The notes under the pieces were generated by a model. That model saw only the letters and a list, made by a program, of their open reading frames with translations, was not told the origin of the DNA and made no database searches. Source: Slackia equolifaciens (GTDB lineage Bacteria; Actinomycetota; Coriobacteriia; Coriobacteriales; Eggerthellaceae). From it: DNA of 64,000 nucleotides. Both the position numbers and the translations under genes were made by a program. The stretch is from assembly GCF_003725995.1 (NCBI RefSeq), contig NZ_QIBX01000002.1, positions 124,001-188,000 on the forward strand, written 5' to 3'. Positions 35,394-43,967 of this stretch are shown in pieces. Numbering within the stretch: position 1 is the stretch's first letter; each line of letters starts with the position of its first letter.

Positions 35394-36104
35394 CTACTCA
35401 GCCTTAGCGGCAAAGTCGCGGGAAACGGAAGGATCGATAGAGATGCCGGGGCCCATGGTGGAAGCCACGGTGATGGACTTGAGATAACGACCCTTAGCCG
35501 CAGAAGGCTTCATGCGAACGATCTCGTCGTACACAGCGCCGTAGTTCTCGGCCAGCTTCTCAGCGGTGAAGCTCACCTTGCCGAGAATGACGTGAGCGAT
35601 GCCGTAACGGTCGGCACGATACTCAACCTTGCCACCCTTGAGGTCGGCGATGGCGGTAGCCACGTCGGGAGTAACGGTACCCAGCTTGGGGTTGGGCATC
35701 AAACCGCGGGGGCCGAGGATTTTACCCAGACGGCCGACCTTGCCCATCATGTTGGGCGTAGCGACAGCGGCGTCAAAGTTGAGGTTGCCGGCCTGAATCT
35801 CAGCAACCAGGTCGTCGGAGCCAACGATGTCGGCACCAGCGGCCACAGCGGCCTCGGCGGCAGCGCCCTCGGCGAACACGGCAACGCGAACGGTCTTACC
35901 AGAGCCGTTAGGCAGGGAGACCATGCCGCGCAGCTGCTGATCGGCCTGACGGGTGTCGATGCCCAGACGGAAGTGGACCTCAACGCTCTCGTCGAACTTG
36001 GCGGAGGAAATCTCCTTCATGAGTTCGAAGGCCTCCATCGGGGTGTACAGCTTGCCGGCCTCGATCTTCTCGGCAGCAGCCTTCTGATTCTTGGTGAGTT
36101 TCAT
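35394..36104 (-). CDS. rplA: 50S ribosomal protein L1
   Basis: A 23S rRNA-binding protein of the L1 stalk. The 236-residue length is standard. Motifs include [83 protein letters not shown] and [22 protein letters not shown]. The ATG at 36104 has AAAGGAA at good spacing; an upstream in-frame start at 36134 does not. It is the last gene of the secE-nusG-rplK-rplA run; L1 often autoregulates such operons but no leader mimic was identified. Confidence 0.98.
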   Translation of the reverse strand: MKLTKNQKAAAEKIEAGKLYTPMEAFELMKEISSAKFDESVEVHFRLGIDTRQADQQLRGMVSLPNGSGKTVRVAVFAEGAAAEAAVAAGADIVGSDDLVAEIQAGNLNFDAAVATPNMMGKVGRLGKILGPRGLMPNPKLGTVTPDVATAIADLKGGKVEYRADRYGIAHVILGKVSFTAEKLAENYGAVYDEIVRMKPSAAKGRYLKSITVASTMGPGISIDPSVSRDFAAKAE

Positions 36105-36157
36105 TGAAATTCCTTTCGTGGTACTGGCGGGCAATGCCCTTCCACTTGATTAGCGAA

Positions 36158-36652
36158 CTACTCAGCCTTGCCGGCGAGCATGGCGGCGAGCTTCTTGGAA
36201 GGCACGTAGGTCTTCTTCATCTCGCGACCCTCGACGCGCACGCCCATGGAACGGGCAGTGCCGGCGACGATCTCCATGGCGGCCTCAATGTCGTTAGCGT
36301 TGAGGTCGGGCATCTTGATCTCGGCGATCTCGCGGAGCTGATCCTCGGTGAGCGTACCCACGAACTTCAGCTGCGGGATACCAGAGCCGCTCTTGATGCC
36401 GAGCTTCTCCTTGATGAGAACAGCCGCGGGAGGAGTCTTGCAGACGAAGGTGAACGTCTTGTCCTCGTAGACCGTGATCTCAACAGGGATAATGGTGCCG
36501 GCCTGGTCCTGCGTGGCGGCATTGAACGCCTGGCAGAACTGCATGATGTTGACGCCCTGGGCACCCAGAGCCGGGCCTACCGGAGGAGCCGGATTGGCGG
36601 CGCCGGCAGGAATCTGCAGTTTAACGAAACCGCTTACTTTCTTCTCAGCCAT
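36158..36652 (-). CDS. rplK: 50S ribosomal protein L11 with C-terminal extension
   Basis: The GTPase-centre protein bound to 23S rRNA. The start [45 protein letters not shown] is canonical, as is [17 protein letters not shown] and the end of the usual domain, [16 protein letters not shown]. The protein then continues with about 22 further residues, mostly basic ([22 protein letters not shown]), making 164 residues against the usual 140-144. It lies 98 bases downstream of nusG. Confidence 0.97.
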   Translation of the reverse strand: MAEKKVSGFVKLQIPAGAANPAPPVGPALGAQGVNIMQFCQAFNAATQDQAGTIIPVEITVYEDKTFTFVCKTPPAAVLIKEKLGIKSGSGIPQLKFVGTLTEDQLREIAEIKMPDLNANDIEAAMEIVAGTARSMGVRVEGREMKKTYVPSKKLAAMLAGKAE

Positions 36653-36750
36653 CGTTTGTTTTCCTTACCTTCAAGTGACTTTACTCTTACGACCACGCTG
36701 CACGAGAAGCCCTGTCCACTCAGGCATGCAACGGGTCGAGAATAATCGCA

Positions 36751-37284
36751 TTAAATAGTGGCGACCTGATCGAACGAAAGCTCGACAGGGGTCTCGCGTC
36801 CAAAGATGGAGACCATGACTTTGACTTTGCCGGATTCCGGAGATACCTCGGAAACGGTGCCGTCGAAGTCTGCCAAAGGACCGCTCGTAACCTTGACGGC
36901 CTGCCCCACCTCGAGAGAGGAAGAGGTGACCTTCTTGGGGCCGGCGACCGAGGTGCGCTTCATGATCTTGTTGAACTCTTCGCGAGTCAACGGCTCGGGA
37001 TGACCCTGGCTTCCGACGAAGCCGGTTACGCCGGGGGTGTTGCGCACCGCAGCCCAGCTGCGATCGTCCATCTCCATACGGACGAGCACGTAGCCGGGGA
37101 ACACCTTCTTCTCGCTCTCCACTCGACGGCCGCCCTCTTTGATCTCGGTGACCATCTCGGTGGGGATTTCGATGCCGAAGACGTTGTTCTCGAGGCCCAT
37201 GGTCTCGATACGGCTTTCAAGGTTCTTTTTGACCTTGTTCTCATAGCCGGAATACGTGTGGAGCACGTACCATTTCTTTGCCAT
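36751..37284 (-). CDS. nusG: Transcription termination/antitermination factor NusG
   Basis: Binds RNA polymerase and couples it to ribosomes or Rho. The 177-residue product has the NGN domain ([70 protein letters not shown]) and a C-terminal KOW domain ([49 protein letters not shown]). The start is one base after the secE stop, so the two are co-translated. Confidence 0.98.
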   Translation of the reverse strand: MAKKWYVLHTYSGYENKVKKNLESRIETMGLENNVFGIEIPTEMVTEIKEGGRRVESEKKVFPGYVLVRMEMDDRSWAAVRNTPGVTGFVGSQGHPEPLTREEFNKIMKRTSVAGPKKVTSSSLEVGQAVKVTSGPLADFDGTVSEVSPESGKVKVMVSIFGRETPVELSFDQVATI

Positions 37285-37285
37285 G

Positions 37286-37687
37286 CTAGGCTCCTATCCC
37301 GGAAAGAGCAACCATCAGAGGCGTGATAATCAGGTTGTCCAGAACGGCGACGAATACGCCGAAAAACACCAGCGCGGCAACGACAACGCCCGTCCAACGA
37401 AGCACCTCGGGGCGTGTAGGCCACGTAACGCGCTTCAGCTCGGCCTTAACCTCGCGCAGGAACTTGAAGCGCTGCTTCTTGGGCTTGGCAGCCTTCTTTT
37501 CCTCCGCCTTCTTGGCGGGCTTGGCGTCGGCGCTCTTGGCCTTGGACTTGAACAAGCCCTTTTTCTCCGGAGCGGCCTCCTCTACGGTTGCCTCTACGGC
37601 GTTGGCCTCACGCTCGGCAGCCTGGGCTTTGCGCGCCTGACGCGCAGCAGATGCCTTTGCCCTTTGCGTTTTGGATTTCTTCGCCAT
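37286..37687 (-). CDS. secE: Preprotein translocase subunit SecE with long N-terminal extension
   Basis: A small subunit of the SecYEG channel. The C-terminal 60 residues match single-span Sec[55 protein letters not shown], with the conserved amphipathic helix and one membrane span. The first 70 residues are Lys/Ala/Glu-rich and low in complexity, longer than minimal SecE (60-65 residues) but seen in other Actinobacteria. It lies between tRNA-Trp/rpmG and nusG, the conserved location. Confidence 0.95.
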   Translation of the reverse strand: MAKKSKTQRAKASAARQARKAQAAEREANAVEATVEEAAPEKKGLFKSKAKSADAKPAKKAEEKKAAKPKKQRFKFLREVKAELKRVTWPTRPEVLRWTGVVVAALVFFGVFVAVLDNLIITPLMVALSGIGA

Positions 37688-37789
37688 GTCCTCTTATCCC
37701 TTATGCGGCACAGGGCCGCAGAATCGCCTTTGACAAATTTTGACCAAACAGCAAAACAAGCAGCTCGCGTTGAAGCTGCTTGAACAAGC

Positions 37790-37865
37790 TGGCACGCCAG
37801 GAAGGACTCGAACCCTCAACTTGCGGTTTTGGAGACCGCTGCTCTACCAATTGAACTACTGGCGT
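37790..37865 (-). tRNA. tRNA-Trp (CCA anticodon)
   Basis: 76 bases with encoded 3' CCA. The acceptor stem ACGCCAG/CTGGCGT, D-loop AGTTCAATTGGTAGAG, anticodon loop CTCCAAA and T-loop GGTTCGAGTCC are all present. It sits between rpmG and secE, its usual neighbours. Confidence 0.97.
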
Positions 37866-37877
37866 GTTTCCCTTATC

Positions 37878-38027
37878 TTATCGAGTTTCCTTGTGCAGAG
37901 TGTGCTTACGGCACCACTTGCAGTATTTCTTCATCTCGATGCGATCCGGATTATTCTGCTTGTTCTTTTTGGTCGTGTAGTTACGGCGCTTGCACTCGGT
38001 GCACGCCAGAGTGACCAACGTACGCAT
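37878..38027 (-). CDS. rpmG: 50S ribosomal protein L33
   Basis: A 49-residue zinc-type L33: [49 protein letters not shown] with two CxxC pairs (Cys9/Cys12 and Cys36/Cys39 of the product). The ATG at 38027 has AAGGAGAA; the frame continues upstream without initiation signals. It follows tuf and precedes tRNA-Trp and secE. The Cys-containing form needs zinc; no Cys-free paralogue is in the window. Confidence 0.98.
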   Translation of the reverse strand: MRTLVTLACTECKRRNYTTKKNKQNNPDRIEMKKYCKWCRKHTLHKETR

Positions 38028-38092
38028 GAATTCTCCTTCAGAATGATTGAATCGTAGCTTGTTTCGTACACATAGGAGCACTTCCGTGATAA

Positions 38093-38119
38093 ACGGAGCC
38101 CGCATAAGGCGGGCTCCGT
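38093..38119 (-). terminator. Hairpin after tuf
   Basis: ACGGAGCCCGC/GCGGGCTCCGT, an 11-bp stem with a short loop, 30 bases after the tuf stop. It may only partly stop transcription into rpmG-secE. Confidence 0.75.
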
Positions 38120-38148
38120 CATCGAATCACGTCCAGTATCAAGAGTGG

Positions 38149-39351
<1,203 letters not shown>

Positions 39352-39437
39352 TATTCCTCCTCTTGGAATGGTCGAATGACCAAATACTAACGTGATACTA
39401 ATACACGCGCCCAAAGGACGCGTGTACGTGATGCAAA

Positions 39438-39514
39438 TGGTAGCGGTGACTGGATTCGAACCAGTGACGCCACGGGTATGAACCGTGTGCTCTAACCAAC
39501 TGAGCTACACCGCC
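39438..39514 (-). tRNA. tRNA-Met (CAT anticodon, elongator type)
   Basis: 77 bases with encoded CCA. The acceptor stem begins GGCGGTG, with a G-U first pair, and the anticodon loop reads TTCATAC. The paired first base and TAGCTCAGTTGG D-arm indicate the elongator rather than the initiator form. Confidence 0.95.
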
Positions 39515-39557
39515 GTGTATAACTCGCATTGCCAAGGGCAATGATGAGCAGGTAAAC

Positions 39558-39633
39558 TGGAGCCCGCGACCGGACTTGAACCGGTGACCTCTTCGTTACC
39601 AACGAAGTGCTCTACCGACTGAGCTACACGGGC
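39558..39633 (-). tRNA. tRNA-Thr (GGT anticodon)
   Basis: 76 bases with encoded CCA. Acceptor GCCCGTG/CGCGGGC, D-arm TAGCTCAGTCGGTAGAGC, anticodon loop TTGGTAA, T-arm CCGGTTCAAGTCCGG. Confidence 0.96.
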
Positions 39634-39637
39634 GAAC

Positions 39638-39722
39638 TGGTGGGCGCGCTAGGATTCGAACCTAGGTAGGCAGAGCCAACGGGTTTACAGCCCGTCCCCT
39701 TTAACCACTCGGGCACACGCCC
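39638..39722 (-). tRNA. tRNA-Tyr (GTA anticodon)
   Basis: 85 bases with encoded CCA and a long variable arm (GTTGGCTCTGCCTAC), as expected for bacterial tRNA-Tyr. The anticodon loop reads CTGTAAA, and the acceptor is GGGCGTG/CGCGCCC. First gene of the tRNA-tuf transcript. Confidence 0.96.
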
Positions 39723-39811
39723 AGTTCATCAAAGTGCTCGATGCGTTATGTGTACTTATCAAGCTGCCGCTTTCGCGTTTCGCAGATGTTCCCGAACGCG
39801 AGAGCGAAAGC

Positions 39812-39840
39812 ATAATACGCTAGCATCCTAGTCGTGTCAA
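39812..39840 (-). promoter_or_regulatory. Near-consensus promoter for tRNA-Tyr-Thr-Met-tuf
   Basis: On the minus strand a perfect -35 TTGACA (39840-39835) is 17 bases from a -10 TATTAT (39817-39812), the strongest sigma-A promoter in the window. The transcript would begin about 39805 with a sequence able to fold (GCTTTCGC/GCGAAAGC). Confidence 0.9.
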
Positions 39841-40244
39841 CACTTTACACGCCTCCGGGCGTATCCATTCATATCCTGTTCATATCGACGCTCTGGCCTG
39901 GTATTTTCTTAGACTTGACATGCCATCACCCTCCTTCTTGACGTAATTGCGCGAAAAATTTTTTCAAAAAAGTTTTTGGCTAATCGCCGGTTTTTCCTTG
40001 CGTTAAACCGCTCATGCGCAACCGGATGACGGCCCCTCATCCGCCTTCACGCCAATAAGATTATTCGTTTCCTTTCCCTGAAACTGGAAGGGCGAGCCCT
40101 CTGGACTCGCCCCGCACATTTGAATCTCTCCACGCGTTTATATCTTATATGTTGGAAATCTGCTTGCCGTAAGAACTTGTGACGTGCGCAACTCGCCTAT
40201 TGCCCCTAAGTCACCGCTCCCCTTCTTGCGACCGGTATTGCCTC
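39841..40244. other. Gene-free stretch between tRNA promoter and putP
   Basis: An AT-rich patch lies near 39950-39985 (A and T runs), upstream of the tRNA-tuf promoter. The putP terminator is at 40090-40112. No gene seen. Confidence 0.55.
40090..40112 (-). terminator. Putative putP terminator
   Basis: GGGCGAG/CTCGCCC stem with a 9-base loop containing further CC-GG pairs, about 130 bases after the putP stop. Confidence 0.6.
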
Positions 40245-41813
40245 CTATACATCAGCATCCATATAGGAATCGAACTCATCGGTAATCTTCTTCGACGGCG
40301 GCTCCGTCAGAAGCGACACCACCACAATGGCGATCAGCGAGAAGATGAAGCCCGGCAAAAGCTCGTACACGCCGAAGATACCGCCGAGCGGCTTGATTGC
40401 AAAGCTCCACACGATAACGGTGACGGCGCCCACAAGCATGCCCGCCAAGGCGCCTTGCTTATTGGTGCGACGCCAATACAGGCTCAAAAGCATAAGCGGT
40501 CCGAAGCTTGCGCCGAAGCCCGCCCAGGCATATGACACCACCTGGAAAATCGAAGAGTTCTGATCGAGCGCGATCACGATGCCAAAAATGAGAATCACGG
40601 TCAGCGCCACGCGCGACACGAACATGCACTGCGCCTCGGTCGCGTTTTTGTTGATGATGCCTTTATACAGGTTCTGCGAAATGGCGGATCCGGCAATAAG
40701 CAGATAGCTCGAAGAGGAAGACATGGTGGCGGCGAAAATGCCCGACACCACGAGGCCGCACACGAACGCGGGCAGCATCACCTGCGCCAGCAGAATGAAG
40801 ATGTTCTCGGCGCTCGACGAGGTAAGGAACGCGTCAGGCATGGCGGCGCGGCCCACAAGACCGATGCACACCGCACTAGCCAGAGAGATGACCACCCAAA
40901 TGGTGGCAATGATGCGGCTCTTTTTGATCTCGTCGGAATGCCGCACGCTCATGAAGCGCACGAGCACCTGCGGCATGCCGAAGTAACCCAGGCCCCACGC
41001 AAGGCAGCCCACGATGGTCACGATGCCGGTGCCATAGACGGCCGCATCGCCGAACACGGGCATGCCGTTCTCCACAAGCTGCACGCCATCGGGTCCGAGC
41101 GTGGGGTTCGCCTGCTCGGTGGCGGAAAGGAAGCCGGGGATGGACTGGAGGAATGCCACGGTGTTGTCCACGCCGCCCGCCATGCCCACGCTGCCAACGA
41201 ACACGATGACCAGCGCGCAAATCATGATGGTGCCCTGGATCAGGTCGGTCGTGCATACCGAAAGGTAGCCGCCCACGAACGTGTACACGAACACCACAAG
41301 GGCGCCGAGGATCATCATGGTGGTGTAATCGAGGCCGAACAGCTGCGTGAACAGCTTTCCGCACGTAACAAAGCAGCTGCCGCAATAGATGCAGAAGAAC
41401 AGCAGAATGATGATGGCTGCAACGCTCATCAGCACGCGCTTGTCGTCATGGAAGCGATTGCTGAAGAAATCGGGCAGCGTGATGGAGTTGCCAGCCACCT
41501 CAGAATACTTGCGCAGACGGCGCGCCACGAACTTCCAGTTAAGATAGGTGCCAATCGCCAGGCCGATGGCCGTCCACATGGCGTTCGACGCACCCATGAA
41601 GTACGCGATACCCGGCAGGCCCATGAGCAGCCAACCCGACATGTCGGATGCCTCGGCAGAAAGAGCCGTAAGCCAAGGGCCCAACCCTCGCCCGCCCAGG
41701 AAATAGCTCTCGGAATCTTTGTTCGACTTCTTCAAATAGAAAAAGCCCACCGACAGCACGACGATGAAGTACAGCGCCATTGCTGCGATGACTTGGATAT
41801 CGTTACTCGACAT
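40245..41813 (-). CDS. putP: Sodium/proline symporter (SSS family, PutP-like)
   Basis: Takes up proline with Na+. The 522-residue product has about 13 membrane segments and PutP hallmarks: FLGGRGLGPWLTALSAEASDMSGWLLMGLPG in the second to third segments, SITLPDFFSNRF, LLFFCIYCGSCFV, VGGYLSVCTTDLIQG, LAWGLGYFGMPQVLVRFM, and SGIFAATMSSSSSYLLIAGSAISQN (Na+ site serines). The sequence is close to E. coli PutP along the whole N-terminal half; solute specificity is inferred from that. The ATG at 41813 has GAGGGG upstream, with a TATAAT box at 41879-41874. The C-terminal end is acidic. Confidence 0.9.
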   Translation of the reverse strand: MSSNDIQVIAAMALYFIVVLSVGFFYLKKSNKDSESYFLGGRGLGPWLTALSAEASDMSGWLLMGLPGIAYFMGASNAMWTAIGLAIGTYLNWKFVARRLRKYSEVAGNSITLPDFFSNRFHDDKRVLMSVAAIIILLFFCIYCGSCFVTCGKLFTQLFGLDYTTMMILGALVVFVYTFVGGYLSVCTTDLIQGTIMICALVIVFVGSVGMAGGVDNTVAFLQSIPGFLSATEQANPTLGPDGVQLVENGMPVFGDAAVYGTGIVTIVGCLAWGLGYFGMPQVLVRFMSVRHSDEIKKSRIIATIWVVISLASAVCIGLVGRAAMPDAFLTSSSAENIFILLAQVMLPAFVCGLVVSGIFAATMSSSSSYLLIAGSAISQNLYKGIINKNATEAQCMFVSRVALTVILIFGIVIALDQNSSIFQVVSYAWAGFGASFGPLMLLSLYWRRTNKQGALAGMLVGAVTVIVWSFAIKPLGGIFGVYELLPGFIFSLIAIVVVSLLTEPPSKKITDEFDSYMDADV

Positions 41814-41873
41814 CTGAAACCCCTCTAGTGTACTTTGCGCCCTTTTGGCGCCGGCATGAAAACATAGCCTGCA

Positions 41874-41879
41874 ATTATA
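41874..41879 (-). promoter_or_regulatory. -10 box of putP
   Basis: TATAAT on the minus strand, about 60 bases upstream of the putP start. A TTGACA (41902-41907) and the repeated GGTAAAGTG nearby on the plus strand may belong to the divergent aminotransferase promoter, but their spacing is not canonical. Confidence 0.55.
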
Positions 41880-41997
41880 CGGTAAAGTGCATGCGATGGG
41901 CTTGACATGCTTTATTTTGGTAAAGTGTCGCCCTGGACGGCAGATGCGAACATATGCGGCAGCGCGAAAGCGTTGCCGCCGGATAAGGAGGAATGCC

Positions 41998-43275
41998 GTG
42001 AGCTATGCAGAATTGAGCCGCGAGGAGCTCGAGGCGCTGAAGGCGGCGCTCGAGGCCGAATACGCCGAGCACTGCGCTAAAGGGCTTGCGCTGAATATGG
42101 CACGCGGAAAGCCGGGGGCCGATCAGCTGGCCCTGAGCCTTCCAATGCTCGATTGCGTGAATGCGACTACAGAGCTTTTTGCCGAAGACGGCACCGATTG
42201 CCGCAACTACGGCGTGATGGACGGCATCCCCGAGGCAAAGAGGCTCATGGCGTCAATCATGGACCACGACGCTGAGCGCGTGTGCGTATTCGGCAACTCC
42301 AGTCTCAATATTATGTATGACCTCGTAAGCCACGGCATGCTCTACGGCTACCTGGGCGCACCTGCGTGGAAGACGCTGCCCGAGATTGCATGGATTTGCC
42401 CCTCCCCCGGATATGACCGCCACTTTGCCATCTGCGAACAGCTAGGGATTCGCATGATCCCCGTAAGAATGACGGAGACGGGGCCTGACATGGACGAAGT
42501 GGAGCGCATCGCGGCGTCCGACGCTTCAGTCAAAGGCATCTGGTGCGTGCCGCAGTACTCCAATCCTACTGGCGCCGTGTACTCCGATGAGGTGGTGCGT
42601 CGCCTGGCGTCGATGGAATGCGCCGCGGAGGATTTCCGAATCTTTTGGGATAACGCCTACTGCGTGCATCATTTGTACGAGGGACGCGAGGCGCATGTGG
42701 CTGACATCGCTGCGGCATGCGAGGCGTCCGGCCACCCCGACCGCTACTTCAAGTTTGCAAGCACTTCCAAGGTGACGTTCCCCGGCGCAGGTATTGCGGC
42801 TGTGGCGGCAAGCGCGGCAAACATCGCTGAAATCAAATCGCGCGTGGGCGTGCAAACCGTAGGCTACGATAAGCTCAACCAGCTGCGTCATGTGAAGTTT
42901 TTGGGCGACGCGAACGGCATGGCCGAGCACATGAAGAAGCATGCCGCCATTATCGCGCCAAAGTTCGATATGGTTCTCGACATGCTTGAAGCGGGCCTTG
43001 AGGGCGTTGGCGCCACGTGGAGCAAGCCAGACGGCGGTTACTTCATCAGCTTCGAGGGTCTTCCCGGCACCGCCAAGCGCACCGTGGCTCTGGCGAAAGA
43101 GGCGGGCGTAACCATGACCGGCGCCGGCGCCACCTGGCCTTACAAGAATGACCCGCGCGACACCAACATCCGCATAGCCCCCACCCTACCGCCCATGAAT
43201 GAGCTTGAGCAGGCAATGGAGGTGTTCGTCTGCTGCGTTAAGCTTGCGAGCGTGGAGGCGCTGCTGGCGGAATAG
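41998..43275 (+). CDS. Fold-type I aminotransferase (aspartate aminotransferase-like, PF12897 group)
   Basis: A PLP enzyme of 425 residues. Motifs typical of this subgroup: LALNMARGKPGADQLALSLPML near residue 25, NYGVMDGIPEAKRLMA, VFGNSSLNIMYDLVSHG, WICPSPGYDRHFAICEQLGI, VPQYSNPTGAVYSD, FWDNAYCVHHLY and the PLP lysine in FKFASTSKVTFPGAG, ending RIAPTLPPMNELEQAME. The most likely reaction is aspartate transamination, but substrate is inferred. The frame is open from 41887; the GTG at 41998 is chosen because AAGGAGG sits 6 bases before it, whereas upstream ATGs have no Shine-Dalgarno. A single-gene unit ending in a good terminator. Confidence 0.88.
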   Translation: MSYAELSREELEALKAALEAEYAEHCAKGLALNMARGKPGADQLALSLPMLDCVNATTELFAEDGTDCRNYGVMDGIPEAKRLMASIMDHDAERVCVFGNSSLNIMYDLVSHGMLYGYLGAPAWKTLPEIAWICPSPGYDRHFAICEQLGIRMIPVRMTETGPDMDEVERIAASDASVKGIWCVPQYSNPTGAVYSDEVVRRLASMECAAEDFRIFWDNAYCVHHLYEGREAHVADIAAACEASGHPDRYFKFASTSKVTFPGAGIAAVAASAANIAEIKSRVGVQTVGYDKLNQLRHVKFLGDANGMAEHMKKHAAIIAPKFDMVLDMLEAGLEGVGATWSKPDGGYFISFEGLPGTAKRTVALAKEAGVTMTGAGATWPYKNDPRDTNIRIAPTLPPMNELEQAMEVFVCCVKLASVEALLAE

Positions 43276-43289
43276 CTTCGCTTGAGGAT

Positions 43290-43328
43290 GAGGGCGGTCG
43301 ACGGTATACGCGCCGACCGCCCTCCTTT
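43290..43328 (+). terminator. Terminator of the aminotransferase gene
   Basis: GAGGGCGGTCG/CGACCGCCCTC (43290-43300 with 43314-43324), then CTTTG; 15 bases after the stop. Confidence 0.88.
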
Positions 43329-43447
43329 GAAACGACGCAATACTTCCAAACTAGAGTTGCTCGAATAACAAGCTGACGATCGGCTTCGCTAGGCACAACC
43401 CAAAGCGCATACAGACAGGTGCGGCATACGTTGAACAACTCTGCATA

Positions 43448-43502
43448 TGCTCTATTCTTGCCGTCTTGGGCGCTAAGTGCACAAGACGGCAAGAATAGAG
43501 CA
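43448..43502. repeat. 55-bp palindromic element, copy 1
   Basis: Perfect 21-bp arms: TGCTCTATTCTTGCCGTCTT plus G (43448-43468) and its exact reverse complement (43482-43502) around a 13-base centre GGCGCTAAGTGCA. Confidence 0.92.
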
Positions 43503-43614
43503 TCGACTGCGACAGGCGGCAAAGCAAATGCCGTTGCAGGAGAATATTGAACTGGGATTATGTTGGAATAACCCCGTTATCTTCTACGCAAGAAGCTACC
43601 GCCAAGAATAAACC

Positions 43615-43669
43615 TGCTCTATTCCCAACCTTTCGGACATCAGGTGCACGAAACGGGAGCAATAGAGCA
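43615..43669. repeat. 55-bp palindromic element, copy 2
   Basis: Same length and ends as copy 1 (TGCTCTATTC at 43615, AATAGAGCA ending at 43669) and the same right-of-centre GTGCAC, but the inner arms have diverged and pair poorly. Confidence 0.75.
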
Positions 43670-43716
43670 AGTCGAAGCGTGAATAACGAGAATGAAAGAC
43701 AAGAAACCAACGTTGG

Positions 43717-43823
43717 AGCACTTGGCGATACCCCAGCTTCAGTCACACTCGCAAATGGCATGCGATTTGAAGCACTTGGCGATGTCCCAGCTTCAGTCAT
43801 GCTCGCGAACGGCGCGCGAGCAT
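43717..43823. repeat. Tandem 54-bp repeat, two copies (18-codon period)
   Basis: AGCACTTGGCGAT-CCCAGCTTCAGTCA... occurs at 43717-43770 and 43771-43823. On the plus strand it reads ALGD[T/V]PASV[T/M]LANG, on the minus strand PFAS[M/V]TEAG[T/V]SPSA. Differences between copies fall largely at silent or conservative positions in both readings, hinting that it derives from coding sequence. Confidence 0.75.
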
Positions 43824-43908
43824 AGCAAGCGCGCCCGAGTGGGCGATGAGGCTCCAAATATCCGGTTTCCCTTCTGAGCTGGTGCGAGGAGTGGGGATAG
43901 GGGTTCTA

Positions 43909-43951
43909 AAGGGGGGAAGGGGCGAGGAAACATCCTCGCCCCTTCCCCCTT
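43909..43951 (-). terminator. Terminator hairpin of nifJ
   Basis: GGGGGAAGGGGCGAGGA (43912-43928) pairs perfectly with 43933-43949 across AACA; 17 bases after the nifJ stop. The same 17-bp stem is found after the DUF1846 gene at 30679-30722. Confidence 0.9.
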
Positions 43952-43967
43952 AGACTAGCGTCGCAGA

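Larger units (their letters stand above)
43325..43908. other. Repeat-filled gap between the aminotransferase and nifJ
   Basis: About 580 bases hold two 55-bp palindromic elements and a tandem 54-bp repeat, listed separately. Frames across it (for example 43547-43825 plus, 43558-43857 minus) have no Shine-Dalgarno, and I do not call a gene. Confidence 0.6.

Noticed and set aside
40245-41813. Assigning the SSS transporter to pantothenate or another solute
   Set aside because: The ALSAEASDMSGWLLMGLPG and LGYFGMPQVLVRFM blocks are those of PutP; proline remains the best inference.
43547-43825. Small plus-strand gene containing the 18-codon repeat
   Set aside because: It begins with a TTG without a Shine-Dalgarno and crosses a palindromic element; the repeat reads equally well on the other strand, so the coding strand is undecided.
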